From: Qipengyuania_B thermophila
GTDB lineage: Bacteria > Pseudomonadota > Alphaproteobacteria > Sphingomonadales > Sphingomonadaceae
NCBI RefSeq assembly: GCF_004153605.1
Contig: NZ_SDSI01000001.1
Coordinates: forward strand, 682,001 to 746,000
Direction: 5' to 3'
Length of the DNA stretch: 64,000 nucleotides
Below the pieces are notes generated by a model. That model was not told where the DNA came from and searched no databases. It saw only the letters and a program-made list of their open reading frames with translations. This document shows, in pieces, positions 44,599 to 52,269 of this stretch (position 1 is its first letter; each line of letters starts with the position of its first letter). The position numbers were made by a program, and so were the translations under genes.

Positions 44599-45089
44599 CA
44601 CCCCTGCGGCCGCTCGGCCACGGCTTCGCTGCGTGTGCGGCGCCATTCGACCAAGCGCGCGGCGAGCGGCGCGTCGTTGAGCGCGAGAATGGCGGCGGCG
44701 AGCAAGCCGGCATTGGTCGCGCCCGCCTCGCCGATGGCAAGGGTGCCGACCGGAACGCCGGCGGGCATCTGGACGATCGACAGGAGGCTGTCCTGTCCCG
44801 ACAGCGACTGCGAGCGCACCGGCACGCCCAGCACCGGCAGCGGCGTCAGGGCCGCGAGCATGCCGGGCAGGTGCGCGGCGCCGCCGGCTCCGGCGATGAT
44901 GACCCGGAACCCCGCCTCGGCGGCGCTCCGCCCGAAGGCGAACAGCCGCTCGGGAGTGCGATGGGCCGAGACGATGCGGGCGTCATGGCCGATGCCCAGG
45001 GCTTCCAGCACGTCAGCCGCGCAGCGCATGGTCGACCAGTCCGACTGGCTGCCCATGCAGATCGCGACCGGCGGTGCGGCGGGCGTCAT
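44598..45089 (-). CDS. purE: N5-carboxyaminoimidazole ribonucleotide mutase PurE
   Basis: Converts N5-CAIR to CAIR. The 163-residue protein carries the class I signatures CMGSQSDWSTM, VSAHRTPERL, AGAGGAAHLPGM and VGTLAIGEAGATNAGLLAAA. The ATG overlaps the gpmA stop. Confidence 0.96.
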   Translation of the reverse strand: MTPAAPPVAICMGSQSDWSTMRCAADVLEALGIGHDARIVSAHRTPERLFAFGRSAAEAGFRVIIAGAGGAAHLPGMLAALTPLPVLGVPVRSQSLSGQDSLLSIVQMPAGVPVGTLAIGEAGATNAGLLAAAILALNDAPLAARLVEWRRTRSEAVAERPQG

Positions 45090-45775
45090 CCGCGGTCCTT
45101 GAGGTAGAAGCGTTCGCCCGGACGCATGTCGGCCCCGAAGGGGTACACGATCGGCTGCCCGGTCGGAATTTCCAGCTGGGTGATCTCCTCGTCCGAGATG
45201 CCCGACAGGTGCTTCACCAGCGCCCGCAGCGAATTGCCGTGCGCCGCGACCAGCACCGTCTGTCCGCCGGCGAGGCAGGGGCGGATCGCCTCGTTCCAGT
45301 AGGGCAGGACGCGCGCGATCGTCAGCGCGAGGCTCTCGGTCGCCGGTATGCTGATGCCGGCGTAACGCGGATCCTTCGCCAGGTCATAGGGCCCGCCGGC
45401 CTGTGCCGGCGGAGGCGGGACGTCGAAGCTGCGGCGCCAGACATGGACCTGCTCCTCGCCATGCCGCTCGCGCGTCTCCTGCTTGTCGAGCCCGGTGAGC
45501 GCGCCGTAGTGCCGCTCGTTGAGACGCCAGTGCTTGTGCTCGGGCACCCACAGCCGGTCACAGGCCTCGAGCGCCAGGTGGAGGGTCTTGATGGCGCGCT
45601 TCTGCAGCGAGGTGAAGGCCACGTCGGGGCGCAGTTCATGCGCGGCGAGCAGGGCGCCGGCAGCCGTGGCTTCCTCGACGCCCCGGGCGGTGAGGTCGAC
45701 GTCCCACCAGCCGGTGAAGCGGTTCTCGAGGTTCCACTGGCTCTGGCCGTGGCGGACAAGGATCAGCGAGGGCAC
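45086..45775 (-). CDS. gpmA: 2,3-Bisphosphoglycerate-dependent phosphoglycerate mutase
   Basis: Glycolytic interconversion of 3- and 2-phosphoglycerate. The 229-residue protein has the phosphohistidine motif LVRHGQSQWN (His9), NRFTGWWDVDLT, LNERHYGALTGLDKQE and VAAHGNSLRALVKHLSG. GTG 45775 has GGAG five bases upstream and gives the standard length. It is the first gene of the eight-gene coupled operon. Confidence 0.95.
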   Translation of the reverse strand: MPSLILVRHGQSQWNLENRFTGWWDVDLTARGVEEATAAGALLAAHELRPDVAFTSLQKRAIKTLHLALEACDRLWVPEHKHWRLNERHYGALTGLDKQETRERHGEEQVHVWRRSFDVPPPPAQAGGPYDLAKDPRYAGISIPATESLALTIARVLPYWNEAIRPCLAGGQTVLVAAHGNSLRALVKHLSGISDEEITQLEIPTGQPIVYPFGADMRPGERFYLKDRG

Positions 45776-45839
45776 GCGCGCTCCATCAATGAACGGCAGC
45801 GGGAGCGTGCTGCAACCGGCTGCGCGGGAGGGCTGCGGC

Positions 45840-46013
45840 CTAGCTGCCTTCGCCGTCTTTGGGAAGAGGCTCGCCACCAGGCGCGGGCGTCGGAGCGGCG
45901 TTGAGGGCGCGTGCCTGAGCCTTGCGGCGACGAAGGTTGTCCCGCAGGCGCGCAGCAAGGCGCTCCTCGCGGGTTGACAGGGACGCGCTGCCTTGCGGAG
46001 TGGGTCGGGTCAT
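45840..46013 (-). CDS. Small basic protein, unknown
   Basis: A 57-residue protein. Core segment STREERLAARLRDNLRRRKA is an amphipathic basic helix; the rest is Pro/Ala rich and ends acidic. I associate short proteins with this helix with sphingomonad genomes. It ends 64 bases before gpmA and could lead that operon. Function unknown. Confidence 0.6.
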   Translation of the reverse strand: MTRPTPQGSASLSTREERLAARLRDNLRRRKAQARALNAAPTPAPGGEPLPKDGEGS

Positions 46014-46125
46014 GCTTCGACAACCTAGCGTCACGGCGCCTGCCGGCCAAGCGGTGCTTGACAAGCTGCGATGCCGGCTCAATAGGCCGCGCCTTGCGGC
46101 GCCCCAAGCGAGAATCGGCGTCCGG

Positions 46126-46200
46126 GCTGCTGTAGCTCAGTGGTAGAGCGCACCCTTGGTAAGGGTGAGGTCGGGAGTTCAATCCTCCCCAGCAGCACCA
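46126..46200 (+). tRNA. tRNA-Thr (GGT)
   Basis: 75 bases including an encoded CCA. The acceptor stem GCTGCTG pairs with CAGCAGC; the D-arm is GCTCAGTGGTAGAGC; the anticodon arm is CACCC-TTGGTAA-GGGTG with anticodon GGT; the T-arm has the GTTCAATC loop; the discriminator is A. Reads ACC and ACU. Confidence 0.97.
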
Positions 46201-46246
46201 TTCAGATCAGCCATGCGCCTCCGGGCAGGAGCCGGGCCGCGTCTCG

Positions 46247-46573
46247 TTACGCGGCGCGCGAACGGCGCGCGCCAGGCCGGTCCGCCTTGAGCCAGCGAAC
46301 GAGGCGCCGGGCGTCCGCGACCGGAAGCAGCCACTGCGCATGGAGGAAGGCGCGCGCCTCGTCCTGATCGGCAAGGGCGTCGATCACGGCACGAAGGGTT
46401 CCTTCCTGCGGCGTGAGATCTTCGCTTCCCGGACGGGCGAGACGGAAACTGCGCCGCCCGCGCGAGTCGAGCAGGTCGAGCACCCGCCTCGCTCTCCAGA
46501 TGTCGACCTGGTCGCGGGGGCAGGAGCGGCATTCGGAAGTGCCGGCCCGGAGCCGGCGCATCACTTCGATCAT
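46247..46573 (-). CDS. Hypothetical protein, possibly iron-regulated
   Basis: A 108-residue basic, mostly helical protein. Residues 1-35 include SECRSCPRDQVDIW (a CxxC pair); RSFRLARPGSEDLTPQEGTL and the following AVIDALADQDEARAFLHAQWLL form the core. ATG 46573 has GAGG six bases upstream. An AATGAG-AATGAG Fur-like element lies 19-37 bases upstream. No family recognised with confidence. Confidence 0.6.
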   Translation of the reverse strand: MIEVMRRLRAGTSECRSCPRDQVDIWRARRVLDLLDSRGRRSFRLARPGSEDLTPQEGTLRAVIDALADQDEARAFLHAQWLLPVADARRLVRWLKADRPGARRSRAA

Positions 46574-46591
46574 TGTCACCTCATTCGCCGC

Positions 46592-46610
46592 TAATGAGAA
46601 TGAGACGCAA
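46592..46610 (-). promoter_or_regulatory. Possible Fur-type box
   Basis: The plus strand reads TAATGAGAATGAGACGCAA here: two direct AATGAG hexamers resembling one half of a Fur box, with a poor second half. It sits in an AT-richer stretch just before the 108-residue gene. Confidence 0.3.
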
Positions 46611-46683
46611 CAGATCAAAATGCAAGTGCGAAGCGGCAGAGCCGGCTTGCACCGGCTGCGCCGCTCGTCATCGCGACGGGGAC

Positions 46684-46848
46684 TCAGGCGACCTGGCGCT
46701 GTTCCTCGCGTGGCACGAATTCCCCGCACCAGTCGTCATGGGCGACAGTCGGCCAGTGTGCCTTCTTGTCTCCTTCCGCCGGCGACGGTGCGTACCGGCG
46801 GCATTCGCTTTCCCGCGTCTGGTAGAAGCGACAGTGTCCACACTCCAT
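46684..46848 (-). CDS. Tiny four-cysteine protein
   Basis: A 54-residue protein with MECGHCRFYQTRESECRRYA at the start and DDWCGEF near the end: Cys at 3, 6, 15 and about 41. The spacing CxxC-x8-C-x25-C suggests a zinc ribbon or other metal site. ATG 46848 is preceded by a perfect AGGAGG six bases upstream, the best ribosome binding site in this area. I have a general memory of short proteins of this pattern in phages and bacteria but no known function. A 110-base gap separates it from the 108-residue gene downstream. Confidence 0.72.
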   Translation of the reverse strand: MECGHCRFYQTRESECRRYAPSPAEGDKKAHWPTVAHDDWCGEFVPREEQRQVA

Positions 46849-46887
46849 GACAACCTCCTGCTGATCTCGTCTGTCCGTTACCTCCTG

Positions 46888-46957
46888 AATGATCGAGTTG
46901 CAAGAAAAGTTCCTTGACGACATCGGATTCTACTTTGCGAGTAGTTATCAGTGACAA
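46888..46957 (-). promoter_or_regulatory. Candidate promoters for the four-cysteine gene
   Basis: Two possibilities on the minus strand in a locally AT-richer stretch: GGAAC (46913-46909), 17 bases, CATT (46891-46888), one mismatch from the EcfG consensus; and TTGTCA (46957-46952), 19 bases, TAGAAT (46932-46927), five of six matches in each sigma-70 box but a long spacer. Confidence 0.35.
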
Positions 46958-47060
46958 GAAAAGAAACGCTACTGACTTTGATACTCGTTCGCAAAACTGA
47001 CGGTCCGGGCTTGCTGCGGAGGACCCTTGCGCCTGTTCGGCGATTGCCGGACAAGGCCGC

Positions 47061-47549
47061 ATGCACTCCGACGCGCCCGCGCATCCTGCGGACACACCTC
47101 TGTCGCCCCTCGATCCCCGATTCGTGTCGCTGCTGCGCGTCGCCATGGGACGGTGGGCGCTGCTCCTCCTTGCGGCGGCGTTTGCTGGGGAAGCGGCCGC
47201 GGGCCTGCCGGCCGGCCTGCTGACGCTGCCGGCGCTTCTGATCAGTGCGGTGCTGGTGGCCGTGGTGCCGGGGCGGCAATACCGGCGCTGGGGCTACGCG
47301 CAGGAGGGTGACCATCTGCGCGTCGCCCGCGGCTTCGTCTTCCACAGCGATCATGTCGTGCCGTTCACGCGTGTCCAGCACATCGACGTCACCCGCGGCC
47401 CGCTGGAGCGGGCGCGCGGGCTGGGAACGCTGACGCTGTACACGGCAGGCACGCACAACACCTCTGTCGTGCTTCCCGGCCTCGCCCACGAGCAGGCCCT
47501 TGCGATGCGGGAGTCGATCCGCGCCCGCATTCCGCGCCGCAGCGCATGA
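47061..47549 (+). CDS. Bacterial PH-domain membrane protein, YdbS-like
   Basis: A 162-residue protein with two hydrophobic segments (about 30-70) followed by a bacterial PH (bPH2) domain: GYAQEGDHLRVARGF, VVPFTRVQHIDVTRGPLERA and LGTLTLYTAGTHN. YdbS and YdbT-type proteins usually occur as pairs; the role is uncertain. Its TGA overlaps the ATG of its partner. Confidence 0.88.
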   Translation: MHSDAPAHPADTPLSPLDPRFVSLLRVAMGRWALLLLAAAFAGEAAAGLPAGLLTLPALLISAVLVAVVPGRQYRRWGYAQEGDHLRVARGFVFHSDHVVPFTRVQHIDVTRGPLERARGLGTLTLYTAGTHNTSVVLPGLAHEQALAMRESIRARIPRRSA

Positions 47550-49114
47550 CATCCGTCACCGTTCCACCGGCGGGATCGCGTCACCGGGCGCCGCCCCTGC
47601 GCAGGACCGATCCGCGCTCCCTGCTGGTGACGATGGTGTCGGCGCTGCCGAACATGGCGGTGCCGATTCTCGCGCTGCTCTTCTCGACCCGGGGCGATCG
47701 TCTTCCGCCGAGTGTCGTGGGCAGCGGGATCGTGCTGCTGGCGCTGCTGCTGGCGCTGGCCGCATGGCTGCGCTGGCATCGCACGCAGTTCGCCATCGGC
47801 ACCGACTACATTCGGCTGGAAACCGGGCTTCTGGCGCGGTCCGCGCGGTCGCTGCCTTTCGACCGGGTGCAGGATGTTAGCCTTGAGCAGCCTCTCCTTG
47901 CCCGCATGTTCGGCCTCGCGGCGGTGAAGTTCGAAACAGGCGCGGGAAAGGGGGAGGACCTGTCGCTCACCTACCTTCCGCTTGCGGAGGGAGAAGCGCT
48001 GCGCGATGCGGTGCGCCGTCGCCGCGATGATCACCGGATCGCCGGCTCGCCGTCCGGGGCCAAGGGCGGCGACGCGTGCCCGGATGACGAGGAAAGCGTG
48101 CTCTTCGCCCTGTCCACCCGCCGCCTCTTCGCGCTGGGGCTGTTCCGGTTCTCGCTCGTCGTGGTCGCTCTGCTGGCCGGTGCGGTTCAGCAATTCGACT
48201 TCCTGCTGCCCTTTGACCCGTATGCGCCGGACACATGGGAGGCCTTCCTGGCCGGACCCGGATCCCGGCTCGCGGCAGCCGGAGCGGGTGCACAGACGCT
48301 GGGCGCCCTGCTCGGCGCGGGCGTTCTGCTGCTGATCGGGATTGCGACCGGCATGGTGCGCACGGTGCTGACGGAGTGGGGATTTACCCTGACGCGCAGC
48401 CGCCAGGGCTTCCGCCGCCGGCGCGGGCTCCTGCACGTCACCGACGTGGTGATGCCTGTGCACCGGGTGCAGGCGGTGCTCGTCACCACCGGGATCGTCC
48501 GCGCGCGGCTGGGCTGGTACGGAGCCAAGTTCGTCAGCCTTGCCGGCGACGCGGGCGCGGGCGATCATGTCGTCGTGCCGCTCGGCCGCTGGGCCGAGGT
48601 CGGCCTCGTGGCCGCGGCGGCCGGTTTTCCGCTCCCGGATGCCGGCACCATGTGGACCAGGGTGTCGCCTCTTCATCCGCCGCTTCAGGCGCTGGCCACG
48701 GCCGGACGGTGGGCCGTGCTGGTGCTGGGCGCTTCGGCAGTGCTGTCGATTGCGCCCGTGGCGGCGACCGTCCCTGCGGGTCCGTGGATCCCTGCCCTGA
48801 TCGCGCTGGCGGTGCTGCGGACCGCCTGGGTCTGGCTCGAGGCGCGCCGGCAGGAGTGGTCCCTTGACGCAACCCATCTTCGAAAGCGGGGCGGCTGGCT
48901 GTCCCCCCGGCTGCAGGTGGCAGACCGTGAAAGGATCCAATCGGTGACACTGCGCCGCGGCCCGCTGCTGGGGGCGCTGGGCCTCGTCGATGTGCATCTG
49001 GGCATTGCCGGCGGCCGGCTGATGATTCCCGCTCTGCCTCTGCCGCAGGCGCGCCGGCTGCGCCACGCGCTGCTGGACAGCATGCGCAAGCGGGATTTCA
49101 GCGCGCTCGTGTGA
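47546..49114 (+). CDS. Bacterial PH-domain membrane protein, YdbT-like
   Basis: A 522-residue protein with three bPH2 repeats separated by paired membrane segments. The repeats are visible as LETGLLARSARSLPFDRVQDVSL (shown in part), VVMPVHRVQAVLVTTGIVRA and VADRERIQSVTLRRGPLLGA. Coupled to the YdbS-like gene by ATGA. The pair is thought to act in the envelope; no enzymatic site is seen. Confidence 0.88.
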   Translation: MTSVTVPPAGSRHRAPPLRRTDPRSLLVTMVSALPNMAVPILALLFSTRGDRLPPSVVGSGIVLLALLLALAAWLRWHRTQFAIGTDYIRLETGLLARSARSLPFDRVQDVSLEQPLLARMFGLAAVKFETGAGKGEDLSLTYLPLAEGEALRDAVRRRRDDHRIAGSPSGAKGGDACPDDEESVLFALSTRRLFALGLFRFSLVVVALLAGAVQQFDFLLPFDPYAPDTWEAFLAGPGSRLAAAGAGAQTLGALLGAGVLLLIGIATGMVRTVLTEWGFTLTRSRQGFRRRRGLLHVTDVVMPVHRVQAVLVTTGIVRARLGWYGAKFVSLAGDAGAGDHVVVPLGRWAEVGLVAAAAGFPLPDAGTMWTRVSPLHPPLQALATAGRWAVLVLGASAVLSIAPVAATVPAGPWIPALIALAVLRTAWVWLEARRQEWSLDATHLRKRGGWLSPRLQVADRERIQSVTLRRGPLLGALGLVDVHLGIAGGRLMIPALPLPQARRLRHALLDSMRKRDFSALV

Positions 49115-49115
49115 G

Positions 49116-49418
49116 TCAGGCCGAGGCGCGCAGATGGCTCCATTCCGGATGACGCCGGAATTGTGCCTCCACATAGGAGCACGCCGGCACGATGGTGAAG
49201 CCCTGCGCCTCGGCGTCCGCGACCAGCGCCTCGACCAGCCGCGCCGCAATGCCCTGGCCGCGCAGGGCCGGCGGGACGCCGGTGTGGGTGGCGATCCGCA
49301 CCGCCGGTCCGCGCGGCCGCCAGGTCAACTCGCCCGTCTCCGTGCTGCCGCCGGCATGGGCGATGTAGGCGCCGCCGTCGGCATTTTCGCGGCAGGTGAT
49401 GGTGATGTCGTGGGCCAT
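49116..49418 (-). CDS. Short GNAT-type N-acetyltransferase (YjdJ-like)
   Basis: A 100-residue single-domain acetyltransferase. The acetyl-CoA loop is VPPALRGQGIAARLVEALV, followed by VPACSYVEAQFRRHPEW, the signature of the short YjdJ/GCN5-related family. ATG 49418 has AAGGAG ten bases upstream. Substrate unknown. One base separates its stop from the end of the opposing PH gene. Confidence 0.85.
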   Translation of the reverse strand: MAHDITITCRENADGGAYIAHAGGSTETGELTWRPRGPAVRIATHTGVPPALRGQGIAARLVEALVADAEAQGFTIVPACSYVEAQFRRHPEWSHLRASA

Positions 49419-49471
49419 GGCGGGCGAACTCCTTCTTGCACCCAAGCGCCCGGCGGCTAGGGGCGTTCCCC

Positions 49472-50479
49472 ATGACTGCCAGCCGCTCCTTCCTGTCCGA
49501 CAACGCGGCCCGGGTCCATCCGGCCGTCTGGTCCGCGCTGCGCGAGGCCGACGCGCCGGATGCGCCCTATGATGGCGACGCGCTCAGCCGGCAGCTGGAC
49601 GAAAGCATGAGCGCCGTCTTCGGCCGGCCCTGCGCGGTGCTGTGGGCGGCCACGGGCACTGCGGCCAACTGCCTGGCGCTTGCGACGCTCGTGCAGCCTC
49701 ACGGCGCGGTCGTGTGCCACCGGGACGCGCATGTGGAGGTGGACGAGGGCGGCGCGCCCGGATTTTTCCTTCACGGCGCCAAGCTGCTGCTGGCGGAGGG
49801 TGAGGGGGCGCTCCTCACCCCCGCGGCGATCGACGCCGTCATCGATCCCGTCCGTCCGGACGTCCATCAGGTCCAGCCGCACGCGATCAGCGTCACCCAG
49901 GCGAGCGAGTACGGCCGGGTCTATCGGCCGGCCGACATCGCCGCGCTGGCGCAATGCGCGCGGCGGCGCGGGCTTGGTCTTCACGTGGACGGAGCGCGGT
50001 TCGCCAACGCGGTCGCGTTTCTCGGCTGCACTCCGGCCGAGGCGGTGGGCGGCGCCGACACGCTCGCCTTCGGGTTCATCAAGAACGGTGCCATGAGCGC
50101 CGAGGCCGTGGTGCTGTTCGCCCCCGAGGCGGCCGACCTCGTCCGCTACCGCCGCAAGCGGTCGGGGCATCTCCAGTCCAAGGGGCGGTTCCTCGCCGCG
50201 CAGATCCTTGCCATGCTGGAGGAGGATCTGTGGCTCGCCAACGCCAGGGCCGCCAATGCGGCCGCGGCCGAGATTGCCCGCGCCTGCGGCGGGCGTCTGC
50301 TCCATCCGGTCGAAGCCAACGAAGTGTTCGTGCACGTGACCGAAGCCGAGCGCGCGGCCCTCAGGCGGCAGGGTTTCGGCTTCTATGACTGGGGCGCGGA
50401 CGCGGCCCGGTTCGTCACCGCCTGGGACACGCCGATGGACGCGGCACAAGCGCTGGCGCGCGCGATCGCCGCGCTGTGA
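49472..50479 (+). CDS. Threonine aldolase-like PLP enzyme
   Basis: A 335-residue fold-type I PLP enzyme of the low-specificity threonine aldolase / beta-eliminating lyase group. It has SDNAARVHPAV, WAATGTAANCLAL, the cofactor Asp in HVDGARFANA and Lys204 in FGFIKNGAMSAEAVV as the Schiff-base lysine (more often a SKGLGAP-type motif). It likely splits threonine to glycine and acetaldehyde or a related beta-hydroxy amino acid. Its TGA overlaps the eamA GTG. Confidence 0.85.
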   Translation: MTASRSFLSDNAARVHPAVWSALREADAPDAPYDGDALSRQLDESMSAVFGRPCAVLWAATGTAANCLALATLVQPHGAVVCHRDAHVEVDEGGAPGFFLHGAKLLLAEGEGALLTPAAIDAVIDPVRPDVHQVQPHAISVTQASEYGRVYRPADIAALAQCARRRGLGLHVDGARFANAVAFLGCTPAEAVGGADTLAFGFIKNGAMSAEAVVLFAPEAADLVRYRRKRSGHLQSKGRFLAAQILAMLEEDLWLANARAANAAAAEIARACGGRLLHPVEANEVFVHVTEAERAALRRQGFGFYDWGADAARFVTAWDTPMDAAQALARAIAAL

Positions 50480-51480
50480 GAGCGCCGTCGGCCACCGAGG
50501 CTGCTGCCCCGCCCGGACGCGTGCCGGCCGCGCCGCCTCACGCGCTGCTCCGGCCGGCCGTGGCGCTGCCGCTGTTGCTGGTGGCGCTGATCTGGGGGAG
50601 CACGTGGATCGTCATCACCGGGCAGATCGGCAGCTATCCGGCCAGCTGGTCGGTGGCCTACCGCTTCGCCATCGCCGCTCCCGCGATGTTCGCGCTTGCT
50701 CTCCTCACGCGCCGCTCGTTGCAGATCGGGCGGGGCGGGCATGGTCTGGCGCTGCTGCTCGGCCTGTTCCAGTTCTGCGGCAATTTCCAGTTCGTCTACC
50801 GGGCGGAGCTGCACATCACGTCGGGCATCGTGGCGGTGCTGTTCTCGCTGATGATCGTGAGCAACACGGTGCTGGGGCAGCTGCTGCTCAAGGAACGGGT
50901 GACGCCGCGGTTCTACGCCGGGAGCGCGGTCGCGCTCGTCGGGGTCGCCCTGCTCCTGCTGCACGAGGCTCGTGCCGCGCCGGCCGGCGGCAATGTCCTC
51001 CTCGGCATCGGCCTGGCGCTCGGCGGGATCCTGTCCGCCAGCGTTGCCAACATCCTGCAGGCGCGTCCGGCGGGGCGGAACGTCGCCATGGCGAGCCTGC
51101 TGGCCTGGGCGATGCTCTACGGCGCTGCCTTCAACGCGCTTGCCGGGATGTGGGAAGCCGGCTGGCCGGACCTGCCGCGCGAGGCGGCGTTCTGGCTCGG
51201 CACGGCGTGGCTGGCGCTGGCGGGGTCGGTGGTCACCTTTCCCCTGTATTACGGCCTCATCCGCCGGATCGGTGCGGGCCGTGCGGCCTATCAGAACATC
51301 CTGGTGATCATCATCGCCATGCTGATCTCGACCGCGCTTGAGGGTTACCGCTGGTCGGCGCTGTCCGTTGCCGGCGGGCTGCTCGCGCTGCTCGGGATGG
51401 GCATCGCTCTGCGGGCGAAGTCGGTTCCGGTTTCCGTTTCGGACAGCAGGGCGGCCAATCCTTCGCGGAACGTCGGATAG
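50476..51480 (+). CDS. EamA-family (DMT) transporter
   Basis: A 334-residue, ten-segment drug/metabolite transporter with two EamA repeats (about 30-160 and 175-310). The first begins LIWGSTWIVITGQIG and ends LGQLLLKERVTP; the second ends YQNILVIIIAMLIST. Coupled to the aldolase-like gene, so an amino-acid-type substrate is plausible but unproven. The last 45 codons run antisense through the neighbouring dehydrogenase gene. Confidence 0.88.
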   Translation: MRAPSATEAAAPPGRVPAAPPHALLRPAVALPLLLVALIWGSTWIVITGQIGSYPASWSVAYRFAIAAPAMFALALLTRRSLQIGRGGHGLALLLGLFQFCGNFQFVYRAELHITSGIVAVLFSLMIVSNTVLGQLLLKERVTPRFYAGSAVALVGVALLLLHEARAAPAGGNVLLGIGLALGGILSASVANILQARPAGRNVAMASLLAWAMLYGAAFNALAGMWEAGWPDLPREAAFWLGTAWLALAGSVVTFPLYYGLIRRIGAGRAAYQNILVIIIAMLISTALEGYRWSALSVAGGLLALLGMGIALRAKSVPVSVSDSRAANPSRNVG

Positions 51481-52214
51481 CGTGGTGTCCAGCCGAGCAG
51501 CCGGCGCGCCTTGCCGCTGGCGACCCGGCGACTGGCCGCGTAGAACGCGCGCGCGGCCTCGCCGAGCCTCGCCTCGTCGGGAGTCAGCAGGGGCGGCAGC
51601 GGGGCGCCGAGCAGTCGGCAGGCGTGCTCGACCACACGGGCGGCACTCGCCGGCTCGTCATCCGCGATGTTGAAGACTCCTGCCGGCGCGTCGCGCGTCA
51701 CGGCCGCCAGCAGCGCCGCCACGATGTCGTCGACATGAACGCGGCTGAACACCTGTCCGGGCAGGGCGATGCGCTGTGCCCGCCCCTCCCGCACCCGGTC
51801 GAGCGCGCTCCGGCCCGGTCCATAGATCGCCGCCAGCCGGAACACCCGCGCGCCGCGCCGCCGCCAGCCCGCCTCGCAGCGCAGGCGCGTCGCGTTCCCC
51901 GCGCCGGCCGGCGGCGTGTGCTCATCGACCCAGGCGCCCTGGTGATCTCCGTACACGCCGGTGGACGACAGATAGCCAAGCCACGCGTGCGCCAGATGGG
52001 GCCCGAATCGGCGCAGCACCGGATCGTCTCCCCCATCAGGCGGGACGGTGGACAGGACGTGGCTTGCCCGGGCAAGAGCGGCTTCCACCCCGCGCCGGTC
52101 GTCGAAGGCAAGCGTTCCGTTGCCGCCGCTCGCCTCCACGACCCAGCCGCGACTGCGCAGCGTGTCCGCCAGCCGCCTGCCGGTGTAGCCGGCGCCGAAA
52201 ATGAACATTCTCAT
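51345..52214 (-). CDS. NAD(P)-dependent epimerase/dehydratase-like SDR (YeeZ-like)
   Basis: A 289-residue atypical extended SDR. The NAD(P) loop is FIFGAGYTGRRLADTL at the very N-terminus; LGYLSSTGVYGDHQGAWVDE holds the active-site Ser and Tyr, but there is no classical YxxxK. FRLAAIYGPGRSALDR and VHVDDIVAAL follow. The C-terminal 30 residues after FREGLAALLSE are Ser/Pro rich and overlap the eamA gene. Substrate unknown. Confidence 0.85.
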   Translation of the reverse strand: MRMFIFGAGYTGRRLADTLRSRGWVVEASGGNGTLAFDDRRGVEAALARASHVLSTVPPDGGDDPVLRRFGPHLAHAWLGYLSSTGVYGDHQGAWVDEHTPPAGAGNATRLRCEAGWRRRGARVFRLAAIYGPGRSALDRVREGRAQRIALPGQVFSRVHVDDIVAALLAAVTRDAPAGVFNIADDEPASAARVVEHACRLLGAPLPPLLTPDEARLGEAARAFYAASRRVASGKARRLLGWTPRYPTFREGLAALLSETETGTDFARRAMPIPSSASSPPATDSADQR

Positions 52215-52269
52215 GGCAGCGCCGTTGTAGCGCGTGTCCTGCCCAGCACCACGTCGGAGAGCCACGTCC

